From contig WWBZ02000040.1 of the NCBI GenBank assembly GCA_011503125.2, positions 1,798,001 through 1,862,000 of the forward strand: a stretch of DNA of 64,000 nucleotides, read 5' to 3'. This DNA is from Botryosphaeria dothidea (Eukaryota; Ascomycota; Dothideomycetes; Botryosphaeriales; Botryosphaeriaceae). The translations under genes and the position numbers were made by a program. Of the stretch, positions 44,464 through 55,887 are shown one piece after another. The stretch's first letter is position 1. Each line of letters begins with the position of its first letter. The notes below the pieces were generated by a model. It was not told the DNA's origin, did not search any database, and worked only from the letters and a program-made list of their open reading frames with translations.

Positions 44464-46455
44464 ATGACTCTTCCGCCGCTTGCTCCGTTTCCGCCTGCTG
44501 CCCTCCGCCGAAACATTGTGCCCGACGAATGGGATGCTTTTCTAGATGCCTGGACGGCTCTTTCCCAGGCATATCTGAACCTTCCGGCCAGCGACTTTTC
44601 CTCCGCGGCCACCGATGACGGCAGCCTGGTCAAATTTCTTACATCTTACTTTCACGAAGCTGCCAGGTCTGGGAGCAATGACCTTCCATTCCTGTCACAA
44701 AAAGCTCTCCATCTTCGCAAACAGTCTTTCCTTCTCTCCCATAGGCTTCTTTCAGCCGAACGAATACCGTCAACCTTACTTCAGTGGACCTTTCTTTCTG
44801 ATCTCAGTCACGTGTTCTTACGTAGCACACGATTGAAGGACCTATTGGAGAATCTGTGGAAGGAGCAAGGCGACAAGATTGAACCAAGCTTGCAGAAGCT
44901 GAAGGCATCCCTCGCTAAGACCTTGGATTCAAATCAACCGGACGCAGCAGAAGAGAGTCTCAAAGATATAGTACCGCTGCTGCACACCTCTCCGGATATC
45001 GCTACTTTCTTCATAACTGGCTCCGATTTTCTTGACTCCCTTTGTGCAGCCTATTCGAAAGCTTCATCCGCCTTCAGGCCGAAGATAGTCACTGTCGCAT
45101 CGCTCGGTATACTAGCCCTTACCAAAGGCGAGAAGCCAAAGTTCTCTCTCCTCTCAGACACTCTCTACAGCCTCAAGTCAGGTGCCGAAATTGCACAAAA
45201 GTCTGGCGACGCCTCCCTGTTGTCAGACCTGGTCACGAACACGCCAATCGTGACACGTATCAAAACCAGTGGAGCAAACGATGAAGGTGTCCGGGTGAAA
45301 AACCTAACCGAGTCATTGACTGCGTTCCGCCAGTCAGGCTTAGCGAGGCCGAAGAAGTTTGTACGCCGAAAGATCGACAAGGGCAAGGCAAGAGCAGCAG
45401 AGGATGAGTATGGCCATGGAGCATTTGGTGAAGTCCATGTGCACCGCATGAGCCTTGTAACACAAATACAAGACCTGTTCCCGGACCTGGGCTCCGCCTT
45501 CATCGTCAAGTGCCTGGACGAGTACAATGACGATGTGGAGCAAGTCACTGCGCATCTGTTAGACGACTCTCTCCCTCAGCACCTCCAGACTGCCGACAGG
45601 ACCGCGCAACTACCAACGCCTGCGCAGGATAAGCCGACTGACTTCGCGCCTCATCTGCCGCCACGGTCCACACCTCCAACGAGACGTAATGTCTATGATA
45701 ATGATGAGTTCGACCAACTAGCCGTCGATGCCTCCAGGCTACATATCGGCCGCAAGAACGAATCTCTCACGGCCGACAACATCCTCTCGGACAAGAGCGC
45801 GGCCCCGGACAAAGCCGCCATTCTCTCCGCGCTCGCGACCTTCGACCTCGACGACGACGAGCGCGACGACACGTACGACGTCGAGGACGTCGGCGGCACC
45901 ATCGACTCTGCCATCCCAGGCAACGACGAGGCCGCGGAGCTGCGCGACGACCGCACCGAGGAGACGCTGTTCCGCGCCTACTCGATGTCCAGGGAGGCCT
46001 TTGGCCGCGACGTGGCGACGCGCCGCAGCAGCGCCCGACAGGCGCTGCGCAGCGGGACGGGCATGACGGACGAGGCGATCGAAGGGTGGGCCATCATGCT
46101 GGCGCGGGACCCGCGGAGGCTGCGGAGGCTGGAGGCGAAGCTCGCCACGTTCGACGGGCAGCAGCGCGAGCTGGCGCCCACGCGGTGGACCGACTCGCCC
46201 GCAGAGTCGGGTACGGACACGGATGGTGGTGGCAGAGGCGGGCGCGGAGGCAGAGGTGGAGGCGGCGGCAGGGGCAGAGGGGGCGGCCGGGGAAGAGGAC
46301 GTGGACGCGGTGGTGGGAATGCTGCGGGCCCGGCGGACGACAAGGCTACGCAGGTCTCCAGGCAGCGCAAGGAGGCTAACAAGTCGTCTCGGGCGAACCA
46401 TAACAGGCGCGAGGGCCGGGCGAAGAAGATGGCAAGGGCAGGTTTTCCGGGCTAG
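44464..46455 (+). CDS. CUE3: CUE-domain protein Cue3 / ASCC2
   Basis: Single exon, 663 aa. The N-terminal about 300 residues are alpha-helical and start PPLAPFPPAALRRNIVPDEWDAFLDAW, as in fungal Cue3/ASCC2. A CUE ubiquitin-binding domain lies at about 333-372 (LVTQIQDLFPDLGSAFIVKCL, VEQVTAHLLDD). A conserved acidic and helical part follows (TFDLDDDERDDTYDVEDVGG, EAIEGWAIMLARDPRRLRRLEAKLA). The C-terminus is an RGG/RGR-rich stretch at about 580-620 and a basic end (SRANHNRREGRAKKMARAG). Yeast Cue3 (Rqt3) is part of the ribosome-quality-control trigger complex that recognises ubiquitinated collided ribosomes. Assignment rests on domain order and the conserved segments after the CUE domain. Codon use becomes strongly GC-rich in the last 600 bp. 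Confidence 0.88.
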   Translation: MTLPPLAPFPPAALRRNIVPDEWDAFLDAWTALSQAYLNLPASDFSSAATDDGSLVKFLTSYFHEAARSGSNDLPFLSQKALHLRKQSFLLSHRLLSAERIPSTLLQWTFLSDLSHVFLRSTRLKDLLENLWKEQGDKIEPSLQKLKASLAKTLDSNQPDAAEESLKDIVPLLHTSPDIATFFITGSDFLDSLCAAYSKASSAFRPKIVTVASLGILALTKGEKPKFSLLSDTLYSLKSGAEIAQKSGDASLLSDLVTNTPIVTRIKTSGANDEGVRVKNLTESLTAFRQSGLARPKKFVRRKIDKGKARAAEDEYGHGAFGEVHVHRMSLVTQIQDLFPDLGSAFIVKCLDEYNDDVEQVTAHLLDDSLPQHLQTADRTAQLPTPAQDKPTDFAPHLPPRSTPPTRRNVYDNDEFDQLAVDASRLHIGRKNESLTADNILSDKSAAPDKAAILSALATFDLDDDERDDTYDVEDVGGTIDSAIPGNDEAAELRDDRTEETLFRAYSMSREAFGRDVATRRSSARQALRSGTGMTDEAIEGWAIMLARDPRRLRRLEAKLATFDGQQRELAPTRWTDSPAESGTDTDGGGRGGRGGRGGGGGRGRGGGRGRGRGRGGGNAAGPADDKATQVSRQRKEANKSSRANHNRREGRAKKMARAGFPG

Positions 46456-49400
46456 GCGTGCCGCATATGGTAGTCAGTGGCAGAAAAAGAAGCGACGAGG
46501 TAGTAGCGAAGGGTATCACGTATAGACGGATGAAGCCGTCTGATGAGGCGAGGTTGTATCGAATAGGCACATTCACAAAAAGTAGAGGCGGCGGCGGGCC
46601 GCGGAAAGCGTATGAGATAGACAGCGCATTGCATATACAAAAAAAAGCCAAGTCAGTCAGACGGGACACGGCTGGATGATCATGCGCTCGCTGCCTTGGT
46701 TGTGGGATTTGTGAGATTTCTTGGGGCTTTTGCGCCGAACGGAAGAAGGATAATGCCGTCGGATTGTTGGGGCTGGGAGGGAGTATACTCCGACGCTGGC
46801 GGCCAAGCTCCGTTTTGTCGCCAACCAGGCCTTGCATACATTTCTGCACGTTCGCTTCGGCCTTCCTCCCGTCTTGATGCCCTCTCTGTATCTCTCCTTC
46901 TCTGTCCTTCCTGCGCGCCGCCGCCGCCGCCGCCGACTTTCACAAAGGCTCCGACGCCGATGGGGGCTTGACGTGTTGTTTTTAGCGATATGGGCGAGAG
47001 TGGTCGAAGCGAGTCTCAAATGCTGCGTAAGACGGAGGAATCAGTCTCCAGTTCTCTGATCGATATCGTTTTTGGGGGCCCGATCCTCGCTGCAGCCAGC
47101 TCCTGCGCCATATAGCAACATACGCGAGAGAGAAAACGAGCACGAGACCGAGGCGAGCTGGCAGGCTGGCGGGCAGAAGCAGATACGAACTTCGACGGTG
47201 TGCTTAGGTGCAGTAATCGTCCATTCGATCACCGTTTCCTTATGGTATATATGAATTAGTGGCTTAAAGAGGGCCCGGTAGGTAATAGCCACGTGCCGCA
47301 CAGATAGAAGACAGTGCAAATAGGCTTCTCAAAAATGGATCGAAGGAGAGCACACTATGCGAGCACAGCCAAGGAAAACCAAGGGCCGCGAGACGCGGTA
47401 GTACAAGCATTGCATGCAGGCGAATAGCTCACCAGTACCTGCGTGCGCCCCAGCGATGATTACGGTCCCGCAAGCCACAGCATCACGCAGACGTAGACGC
47501 AGATGCGGTACAGGTCTTGCCTCGCCTTTCTAGGCCTGCTTAAAAGTTCTCCCGCATGTATGTACATGCACAAAGCAAGGACTTACTTCCGTATAGACTT
47601 GCCTGCACTCTTGAAATTCCCGCTCCTCTACTACTTCGTTGCCCGCCGCCTCCTCGCTTCCACTCCTGTCCTGCATGCCAGCCGTTCCACAGCGCAACAG
47701 CTCCGCTGTAGGCACATACCGCCGGCGCGGGTCATCACCAGACACGACAGGCGACTGCCGTTCGGACTCACCCTTCCCAAGCTCGGGAAGAACCGGCGGG
47801 AGGCACCTTCTCGCGCGGGCACTGCAGATGTTCGTACTCCCTGTGTCGTGCGTCTGCGCGCTGACCTGAACGCTCCGTGTTTCTGTTGAACACCGGACAT
47901 AAGAGGCACGCAAGTCGTCCGTCGAGTATTGACTCGTCGATATGCTCCTCTGTCTCCTGTCTCCGTGCTTTTTCGCTCTGGTTGCATGTGATTTTTTTTT
48001 TTGATTTATTATTGCTTTGGCTCGACGAATTGCTTCAGCACGGTCCGGGATGCCGAGCGTCGGAGCAACGAGGCCCCTTTGAGCATTCCCTCCTACACGG
48101 ACCCTTGTCGCGGATCAACGAGGGGGCTTGAGGCTCGCAAAGCTGAATCATGAGAAAGCGTGTGCTTGCGGTCCCCGCGGCCGGCCCGCGGCCGGCTGGC
48201 GGAGCTGTCAAGATTAGATGAACGGTAATCGATCGGATATATGATTGCGATCAAAGGAAGAAGAGACCGGTTTCCAGATGAGGGGGGAAATAAGCGCCGG
48301 AGGTAGATGATCTCTTTGTCGCTGTGTTCGGTCGGGCTGCGTAAAATGTCTCAGCCCTGTCGTGTCGCGAGTGTCCGAGTGCCCGGGTCTTGTGGTTGCC
48401 TGTCTGTGCGTGGGTGCGCCTGTGGCCATGCTCACTCTTTGGTGCTGCCCGGCTCACGGAAGCCCAGGGGAACAAAATGTGTGCGGCATCAGAAAAACGC
48501 ATGTTCTTTTGCTCAATCGATGATTTCTCTACCCTGGCGGTCAGCGAGCCACACTGAGCGGTCGATTCGAGCTTGTTTAGTGCCTTAGTGTTTCCACAAT
48601 ATAGAGCCAATATGATCAACGGCTTAAGGACACGGTCAGGCGAGGGACAGTCTGTATGTACATGCACATTCGGGGTACGGAATACCTGCATATGGTATAC
48701 GGATGTTGCCGTATTCGACATCCAGCAGCCACTGCTTGCACGCATGCTTGCCTTTTGTGTGCTGTGTGCAACAAATCGTTCCCTCCCATTACTCACCAAG
48801 CCGATCGAGAACCCGCGGATTGCGCGTAATGTGGATAGGCGATGAGCCATCGAGAGTGTTGAATAGGCATCAGTTGGACGACGAAGCGAGGAGTGTAGCA
48901 GTAAGCGATTCTGACGACATCATCATGCATATAGAATCCGTCGCCTTTTCCCTTCCGGAGGCCAACTGGGCGCGCCTTGTTATGCACGTTCACGTCCGGC
49001 TCGCTTTGCAAGCGAACGTGCATTGCGAAGAAGGTAAAATAAATATGGCGCTCGTTCTTAACGACTCACCCGACCAGAGAAAGTGCAGTAGCGGAGGTAT
49101 AACGCAGCGTCGACTAAGAAAGAGGCCAGACCGGTCAATGCGGTCTAGACGTGCAGCAGCAGGCGGAGGCAGTATGGTCGGTAAAGATCGCACATCCATG
49201 CATGGTCAAACGCGCGGCAGGCCCCGCCGCCAAACCCACCCTACTGAGACTACCGCCGCTTCAGCAAGGCCAGTGTTTCTAAACCGCGCTCGTCACGTTA
49301 CATCCGGAGGCAGCCACGCGAGTGAGAGGAAGAAGGGCGCGACTCGTCTGGTCGTAGTGAAGGTCGAATTTCCCCAAAGCGGCCATCGCCGGGAATGGCG

Positions 49401-52252
49401 AGGGGCAGCAAAGCTCTGACGGCAGTTTCGACCTTAGCTATGGCTGAAGTGCTGCACCTTTAGTGCCGGCGGGCCACGTCTAGTCTCGGTAGCGCGCCCC
49501 GAAGGTAACGTCAGATCACGGACGTGGGAGAAAGAGCGCAGTCGAGCTGGACGGGGGCTCATTAAAGACGAGCGTCGAATCGGAGACGGCAGTCAGAAGT
49601 TGAGATGCGGCATGGGGTTCGCGTTAAGCTTACCCGCATGCACTGCCGCATCGGGAGATTGCTAGCGAGAGAAGGGAATGGCCGATCCGGGTTGGGTGTC
49701 CTGACGGCGAGCTGCGCAGTCCAAAACAGAGGCGCCAAGTCAGGCGTCGCGTAGAATATGCCTTTGTGTCGGCCGGCTGGCGGGAGCGACCGCGCTGGGG
49801 GGCCGGCGGGTGCGAGGCCGGACGCCAGCGGCTTTGGTGCTGGAAGGGGCATGTTCCTCGGCACTAGGGCAGCTCTGCGGCAGTGAGCAAACGGCGCAGC
49901 TGAGCGGGCGTCGCTTAGAGTTGGGCGATCTCGCCAGGTGAAAGGCAAAGCACAGAAAGAAGGTTCAACGGCAGGGTGGAGGGGCAAGCGAGAAGGAATG
50001 CCTGACTGAGGGCGGTCGTGTCCCGGAACAGCAAACGCGACGAGTCACAGGGCAGGCACACGCAGGCTTCTAGAAAGACAAGGCGCCAGAGGGCTGACAC
50101 GGCGCCGAGGCCCTCGCTTAACCCCCCGTCGCCAAGCAAAGGAGCGAGCGAGCGCCCTCTCACCCGGCGCAAGACCAGCGCCCTCGACACCTCCAGCCCG
50201 TCGGATTATCATTGCACCATCTCACCGCTGCTCCACTGCGGCGCCTGGCTGTCTCCGTCCCGTCCATCTATCTATAGCCTGCTCACGACGAGGGCGACGT
50301 CGACGCTGGACCGACGGCTATGACGAGCCTGCAGCCGTCGTATCGGCATGCCGAGCGAAATTGCGGACCATCGGTGCCATCTCCGATCTCTGTGCGCTGC
50401 AATCAGCGGAAGGCTGTGTGGGAGCGCGAGTGGTAGTTGACCAGGAGATCATCATCAACGCGATCAACATCACTCGCGCTGGAAACGGTCAGCCTTCCGT
50501 TGCTTGTGTGGCGCTGATCGGCGCCCGCGCGCATGCCCTGCCAAATGCAAACGGACCATCAACCCCATCCTCCAGCCAGAAAAGCCGCCGATTAGCAAGC
50601 TCTCGCAAATGACATGCGGCTTGAAGCAATCCTTGAGGCCAATGTGGCACCGAGTAGAAGATCGGCACGCGCCCGAAAAAAAAAAAGCTTATGCCTCTTT
50701 TCGCAACTTACCATCCTGAACGCGGTCCTTGTCCTCGCACGCCTCAAATTTTGACATCGCGATCCTTTGGGCGAGGGATCAGCATTCCATTTCCTAAACT
50801 TCAACAATAATAATAATGTTCTTATTTCTTGTCTACCGTGGCGGGAGCCCAGGATCCATCTTCCCAAGCATCCGACGGCGTTACTCCGACTCCGAGCCAA
50901 CACAGCCGCACCACCACATGCCGATCGTTCGGACGGTGGAGGTGGTATTGGGGAAAGGATGAGCATGCAGCACGCGGGAATGAGCTGACGGGAAGAGCAG
51001 AAAATCAAAGGTGAAATGATAGACCACCATTACGGGCCTCAGCCTCCAAGAAGAGATCATCAGAGAGAAGGATCCGGCTGCAGCTGCCGCTGAAGAAAGA
51101 GGCACAGCAGCGGCGGGTCTGTGGTGAGGCCCTAGTGAACCGTACCGGCTTCGTACTGTATGTGTCTAGCGGCGCTTTTAGCTATCTTGATACAACAGAA
51201 AACCCGTTGCACATCTTTCTTTGCTGCTGCACAGCCTCTTTGCCTTACGCGGCCCCCATCCAAATTTATCTCTTCCTCACTCCGATCATTCGCTTTAGTC
51301 TAGCCTACGGTGATTGCTCTTCCAGTAGCAGAAATCATCGTCTTGTGCAGACTGTACCGATGCCGTTCGCCCACCCCGGCGCGCACCCTTGCTTAGTGTC
51401 GAGTTCCGGCCTTCTGTGCGGACACGCATGCTTCATAACCTGTCTAAACGGAGACCTCGCCGGGCACCCAGGACAAGTAGGTAACAGTGAATCTAGCTAG
51501 GAGCTAAAATTGTCCTGTGACATGCGGCCCTTTTTGATTCCTGGAACCTTTTTTCATCATATAGTAATCGTGATTGCTAATGGCTACTGCTCAATCCTAA
51601 ACCTCGATTCAATCCGAAACCCGGAAGCACACACCCCAGCGCCAGCGCTACTTTGTGCGCTCCCATCTCGACTATCCAAATGCCTTTCTATAAACGGACA
51701 AACGTCCGAGAACATGAACTCCAATGCCATGCTAGTAATGAACACATCTGCACCGATATGTATGTACGTTGCATGTACGCTCAGGAACAAGTGAGACCAA
51801 AAATAACCGCTAAGAAGAAATGCTGTCTCATCATCAGGAAAATGCGAAATGGCGCGGGACAGCGGAAGAGCCAGTATGCTACCCCTTCATTCACATCCCA
51901 CGCGCCATGACTCCCTCCCACGGCGTTGCTAACCGTCTGATAGCCCCGCCGCGCCGTCTCAGCCTTTTCCCGTTCTCTTCAACGCAGTGCCTGTCCCCAC
52001 GCTTGGTTGCCCTCATACGCGGCGTTCGGCGCTGCCTTCCCTTTCCTGGCCGTTCCGTCCAGAGCCCAGAGAACTGACATTCATACATCGTGGCCCCACG
52101 TACCCTTGGCTTCTTCACTTCACGTAGCTCCACCGGGGCTTTAGTTCGGCTCCTCCAGTCGAGTGGGGGAAAGATTACGCGGAGGAGCGTCAAAAGTAGG
52201 GCCGAGAAGAAGGCACAATCACACCTGGATTCCGTACGCTTGTTTCCAAGCC
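46456..52252. other. 5.8 kb gene-free stretch between convergent genes
   Basis: The region lies between the stops of Cue3 (plus) and the phosphotransferase-like gene (minus). Frames up to 238 aa (48703-49419 plus) and 199 aa (48251-48850 minus) exist, but they overlap antisense to each other and lack domains, signal peptides or believable splice partners. Features seen: T10 run near 47992, a tandem CCGCGGCCGG element near 48176-48195, a hairpin at 48982-49023, an A11 run near 50677 and an AAT microsatellite near 50806. No terminal repeats, transposase or reverse transcriptase motifs were recognised. Its size is unusual because neither neighbour needs a promoter here. Confidence 0.45.
48982..49023. 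repeat. Inverted repeat (10-bp stem hairpin)
   Basis: ATGCACGTTC at 48982-48991 is perfectly complementary to GAACGTGCAT at 49014-49023. Inside the loop TCGCTT (49001-49006) also pairs with AAGCGA (49010-49015), so two alternative stems exist. Confidence 0.65.
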
Positions 52253-53452
52253 CTACAGAGTTTCCCGCAGGTCGTTCAGTGCCCATGTCAACGCTCTTCT
52301 GGCCTCCAGCTCCTCATGATCCAGTTGATTTGGACGGTAATATTGAGTGACGATTGTCTTCACGGCCTTGAAGACAGCATATCTGAAGTCAGGTCAGCGA
52401 ATATCCTAGGTCGAATTTCGAAAACGTCGAGATGGAACTTACATCTTCATCCTCACGCTCTCCGCCTGCGAGCCTTCACAGCCACGGAAGCCTCCCCAGA
52501 ATGCCCGGTTGCTTTCGCTTGCCTGATCTGCCGAGTAGCCCCAGCACACGCCAGCCAGCAGCGCGTCTCCCCATACACTGTTGCCCCAGCCCACCAGCCC
52601 ACTTACACATCGTCGGCGCTCATCCACCAACACACTACCAGGTCCTCCCGCATCCATTGCCACTAGCACAGGGGTTCGGACATCGTCCAGCGTGGCTTTC
52701 TGAGCCTGAATGAGCGAGCGTATAAAGTCATAAGGCAGTGTGATGAGCATATCCTCTGCATCCCGCAACACCGACTCCAGGAGCAGAAGGAAGGCTTCCC
52801 TCCAGAAATTGCTCCCCTTACCAGCATCGACCGCCAGTGCAGGGCCGAATGATGGAGCTGTTATGGAAGTCAGTTCCCGCAGGTAGCTTCCTAGAGCATG
52901 GTCGATGTTTGCTAGATCCGAGCTGCTCAAGTGCGGCCGGAGCTGAGCCAAAGGAATACCGTGGAGGTGCGAGCGGAGTAGGAAACTGCTGCCAAGGGGT
53001 TCAGAGTCGGGCTTGGTGTCGGCACGGAGTAGATGGGGAACGGGAATGTGTAGGCGACAACTGGGGCTGGCGAAGAGCTCAAGAATATGAGATTCCGTGA
53101 CGAGAGACAGATGCTCAGAGCGAAGAAGCCGCGTACTGGCGGCTGGAGGACACTTCAGTACTAGCCTGGTACCATCTGTGAGGTGAAGAAGGTAGAGTCG
53201 GTGCAGGCTGGCTGGCAAGCGTTCGAGCTGCTGCAGACAGGTGCGGGAAGAGCGGAAGTGTTCGCGGAGCAGCTTTTGTATGCTGACCAGATCTGGAGAG
53301 GGTGACTGTGGACGGCTCAGAGTCGCATGGAGAACAGCAGAGGGGGTGAGGCTGCTGGAAGAAGGCTGGTAGGAGTGACGGCTCATAGTGACGAGCGGAA
53401 AGGAGGAGTGGACGTCGAGCGGCGGTAGATGCATGGTGACAGTGGACCCCAT
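52253..53452 (-). CDS. APH-fold phosphotransferase-like protein, degenerate active site
   Basis: Two exons on the minus strand, 52443-53452 and 52253-52382, joined in phase 2 to 379 aa. Residues about 50-140 resemble the small lobe of aminoglycoside phosphotransferase/choline kinase-like proteins: LYLLHLTDGTRLVLKCPP (with the ATP-binding Lys) and a HLSLVTESHILELF helix. A PVPHLLRADTKPDSEPLGSSFLLRSHLHGIPLAQL segment follows, the usual APH 'exit' motif. The place of the catalytic HGDxxxxN loop reads VAMDAGGPGSVLVDER, keeping the Asp but having Met and Ser where His/Gly and Asn are expected. The following IDW motif reads LVGWGNSVWGD, so the metal-binding Asp is Gly. Probably a pseudokinase of a fungal-specific clade. 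Starts at 53434 or 53386 are possible alternatives. Confidence 0.72.
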
Positions 53453-54692
53453 CCGCGGGAAGCTCAGAAGTAGGAATAAATAGAGGAAATAGGCAGAGGT
53501 AGGAGGGTGCGCAGAGGTGAAACAGAGCGTGGAGCCAGTTGGAGCAGGTCTCAGGTGGTCTGGCAGCAGGTGGTGAAGGGAAGGGTTGCCGAATGTGACA
53601 GCGCCTCCGAAGGAGTTTTTTGTATATCTCTTGGAGATAACGATGAGAGTCGGACAGTACTTGAGGACGGACAGGGCAGTCGGACCGAGGCAGGCCGGGA
53701 GCAAGCGAGCGCTGAGGCGTCAACCGGCGCAGGTGGTGGACAAGGTCAAGCATCGGTAGGGCGCCGGCGTCGTGGGCCGGGCGCGGGCACGCCAGGCGGG
53801 CGATTGCGTGCGGCGCCGGGGCATGCTGGGGGGCTCGGACCAGGGGCGCATGGCTCGCGATGGGAGGTTGTGCTGGAGATGCTGGGCTGGTGCTGGTGGA
53901 GGAAAGGCTTCTTGTTGCGGGCAGTCGGGGCTCGTCAGAGATTGCCCGATGCGGCATGGACTACGGCGGCTGGCGGCCCCGGCTCTTGCTGGCCTGCGCT
54001 TCCAGAGCGCGCAGGGCTGAGCCTGGCACGCCTGGCCTCGCATCAAACACTCGGCAGGCCCGCCGCAAAACACAAATCCGTGGCGTCAGGAAGCGAGCTT
54101 TCCGCCCGTGGCAGCCAGTCGCACCGCCCGCCTCCCCCGCGCCCAACAGCCATGCTATGCCACCGCCATGCCTTGCTCCCTGCTCCGCAAATGTCGTGCA
54201 GCGCCTCGACGTGGCATTGCCGTGTCGCATCGCCCAACTCGCCTTTCGTGTTCCAGAAAGCGAGCCCGTCGCCCCAGCGCCCCGGAACCGCGCGTGGTGG
54301 CTTAAGTCATGCCGCTGCCCCGGGACCACCACCACCACCACCACCATTGCCGAGTCGCTTGTGAGTGCTGATTTTCTATCCCAATCTCCACCCTGCCCCT
54401 CCGCCCCCGCCAGCCCGCCAGCCCGCCCGGCCCGGCTGGCCCTGGCCCGGCTGGCCCTGGCCCTGCTGCGCGTCCCGCCTGAAGCCCGCCCACCCAACGC
54501 CCCCATCACCGCTCCCTCCCTGCCTGCCGCTCCGCCCAGCTGCTATAAATCTCAACCCGATGCCCCGCTGCCGTCCGCTGCACTCTGATACGGACCCGCA
54601 CATGCGCCCGAGGAGGCGTCCGCCGCCTTCATGCACTTCGAGCCTTGCCGAGCCCTCGCCTATCCTCCACCGCTGCCTCGCCGTGCAGCCGC
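53453..54692. promoter_or_regulatory. Upstream region of the APH-like gene
   Basis: 1.2 kb between the APH-like start and the Tan1 stop, both minus strand. Long frames on both strands (up to 285 aa) are Pro/Ala/Arg-rich GC artefacts that overlap each other. (CCA)n at about 54329-54345 and repeated CCCGGCTGGCCCTGG units at about 54428-54460 are the only notable sequence features. Confidence 0.45.
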
Positions 54693-55887
54693 TCAATTCG
54701 GCTGTTCTTTCGGTGAAGGTTCGTATATTTCCGAGAGATTGTATCTCTTGAGTCGCTCGAAGTCAGGTCCTACCACGCTCATCCCACAGAGGCCCTGTGC
54801 GTGTCGTCAGCATTCTCGGTTCCCTCCGGGAGCCAAGCTCTGGTCCAATGCATCCGAGAAACATGCCTTGTAGATGTCGACGAGTATCAGCAAGTCATAG
54901 TTCTTCAAGTCGACGCTGTGGCCCGGCCCAACTGCGGAAGCTACCGTCTTGATGACCTGATCTCTTGTCACGTCCTTGTTGTTGCGAATGTTCGGCCGTA
55001 TTGCAAACTAGCCGAGCTCTGTCAGCACAAAAAACATGGTGTTTGCCAGTGGCACGCCGAAACACCTCCTCGTACAGCAAAAGCGGCAAGGAATGCGACG
55101 ACCACGGTGGAGGTGCTTGCCTTTTTGCCAGCGGAACCTTCCGCATGGAAGTGCGGCGCCAGCACCTTGGCGGCAACTTCCTCCAAGCCATTCTGTGATG
55201 CTTTTCCCATCAGCGTCATTGGCGTCAGCCTCTTGACGAAGCGGCCCGTCTTGCGCTCTGAGCTCGCCAATGCGTCTTCACAAATGCGCCGCACAAACTC
55301 GACAGGCTCGATAGGCGCCCGGGTCTTGAAAAACATGACTGTCCACACGTCAGCAGGCGTCGGTAAAAGCACATTGCGCAGGCGAGACTGACTGCAGTCC
55401 GTGTCCACGCGGATGTGTCTGAAAGGAGGCTCCTTGGCCGGCTTGCGGATGTCTTCGAGCTCTTTGGCGATCTCAGCCTCAACGTCCGCGTCCTCGTGCG
55501 TCGAGGCGTCGTCGGCCTCGTCGTCCTCACGGCTTGGGCCGCCGTACATCTTCTCGACGTACTGGACTTGCATTAGTTCGCGCACACGCGCAGAAGAGAA
55601 GTGCTGGGGGCTGGCTGCACACCTCCCCGAACATGTCCCTCAGTTCAGCCACGGCCTTGGCCTCTCTTCCCATATTGCACGTGGCCCAGATGCCCGAATC
55701 GCCGGACTCGATGCTGCCGCCGCCCTGTCCCCGGGGCAGCGTGCGCCATTGCTTGCGGCCCTGTGCCAGTGGTCAGTTTTGCGCCGGTCGAAGTGCCCAA
55801 GGCATCAAGTGGACGAACTCTGCTTCTCTTGCGGTCATGCGGGTGGTCTTCGGCGGGCGCCTTGCGCTTCCGCGATTCGTCGGCCAT
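54693..55887 (-). CDS. TAN1: THUMP-domain tRNA acetyltransferase adaptor Tan1
   Basis: Five exons on the minus strand: 55819-55887, 55623-55760, 55121-55561, 54867-55007 and 54693-54794, giving 296 aa; all introns are phase 0. Introns 3 (55008-55120) and 4 (54795-54866) start with GC: AAG|GCAAGC and AAG|GCATGT. The protein begins with a basic tail (ESRKRKAPAEDHPHDRKRSRG), then SGIWATCNMGREAKAVAELRDMF, an acidic linker, RHIRVDTDCSQSRLRNVLL and the THUMP domain (RRICEDALASSERKTGRFVKR, TPMT, GKKFAIRPNIRNNKDVTRD, SVDLKNYDLLILVDIYK, GLCGMSVVG, FERLKRYNLSEIY). Tan1 presents tRNA to Kre33/Nat10 for N4-acetylcytidine formation at position 12 of tRNA-Ser and tRNA-Leu. For intron 3 a GTGGTC donor 15 nt downstream is a weaker in-frame alternative; for intron 4 no GT alternative keeps the frame. 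Confidence 0.9.

Noticed and set aside
45739..46401. 220-aa minus-strand frame opposite Cue3
   Set aside because: Antisense of the RGG-rich and charged 3' part of Cue3; composition explained by GC-rich codons.
48703..49419. 238-aa frame in the 5.8 kb gap
   Set aside because: No domain, signal peptide, or plausible start context; overlapped by antisense frames of similar length.
53507..54364. 285-aa plus-strand and 280-aa minus-strand frames near 53.1-54.4 kb
   Set aside because: They overlap each other, are rich in Arg/Pro/Ala as GC-rich random frames are, and have no motif. The minus one overlaps the APH-like exon in another frame.
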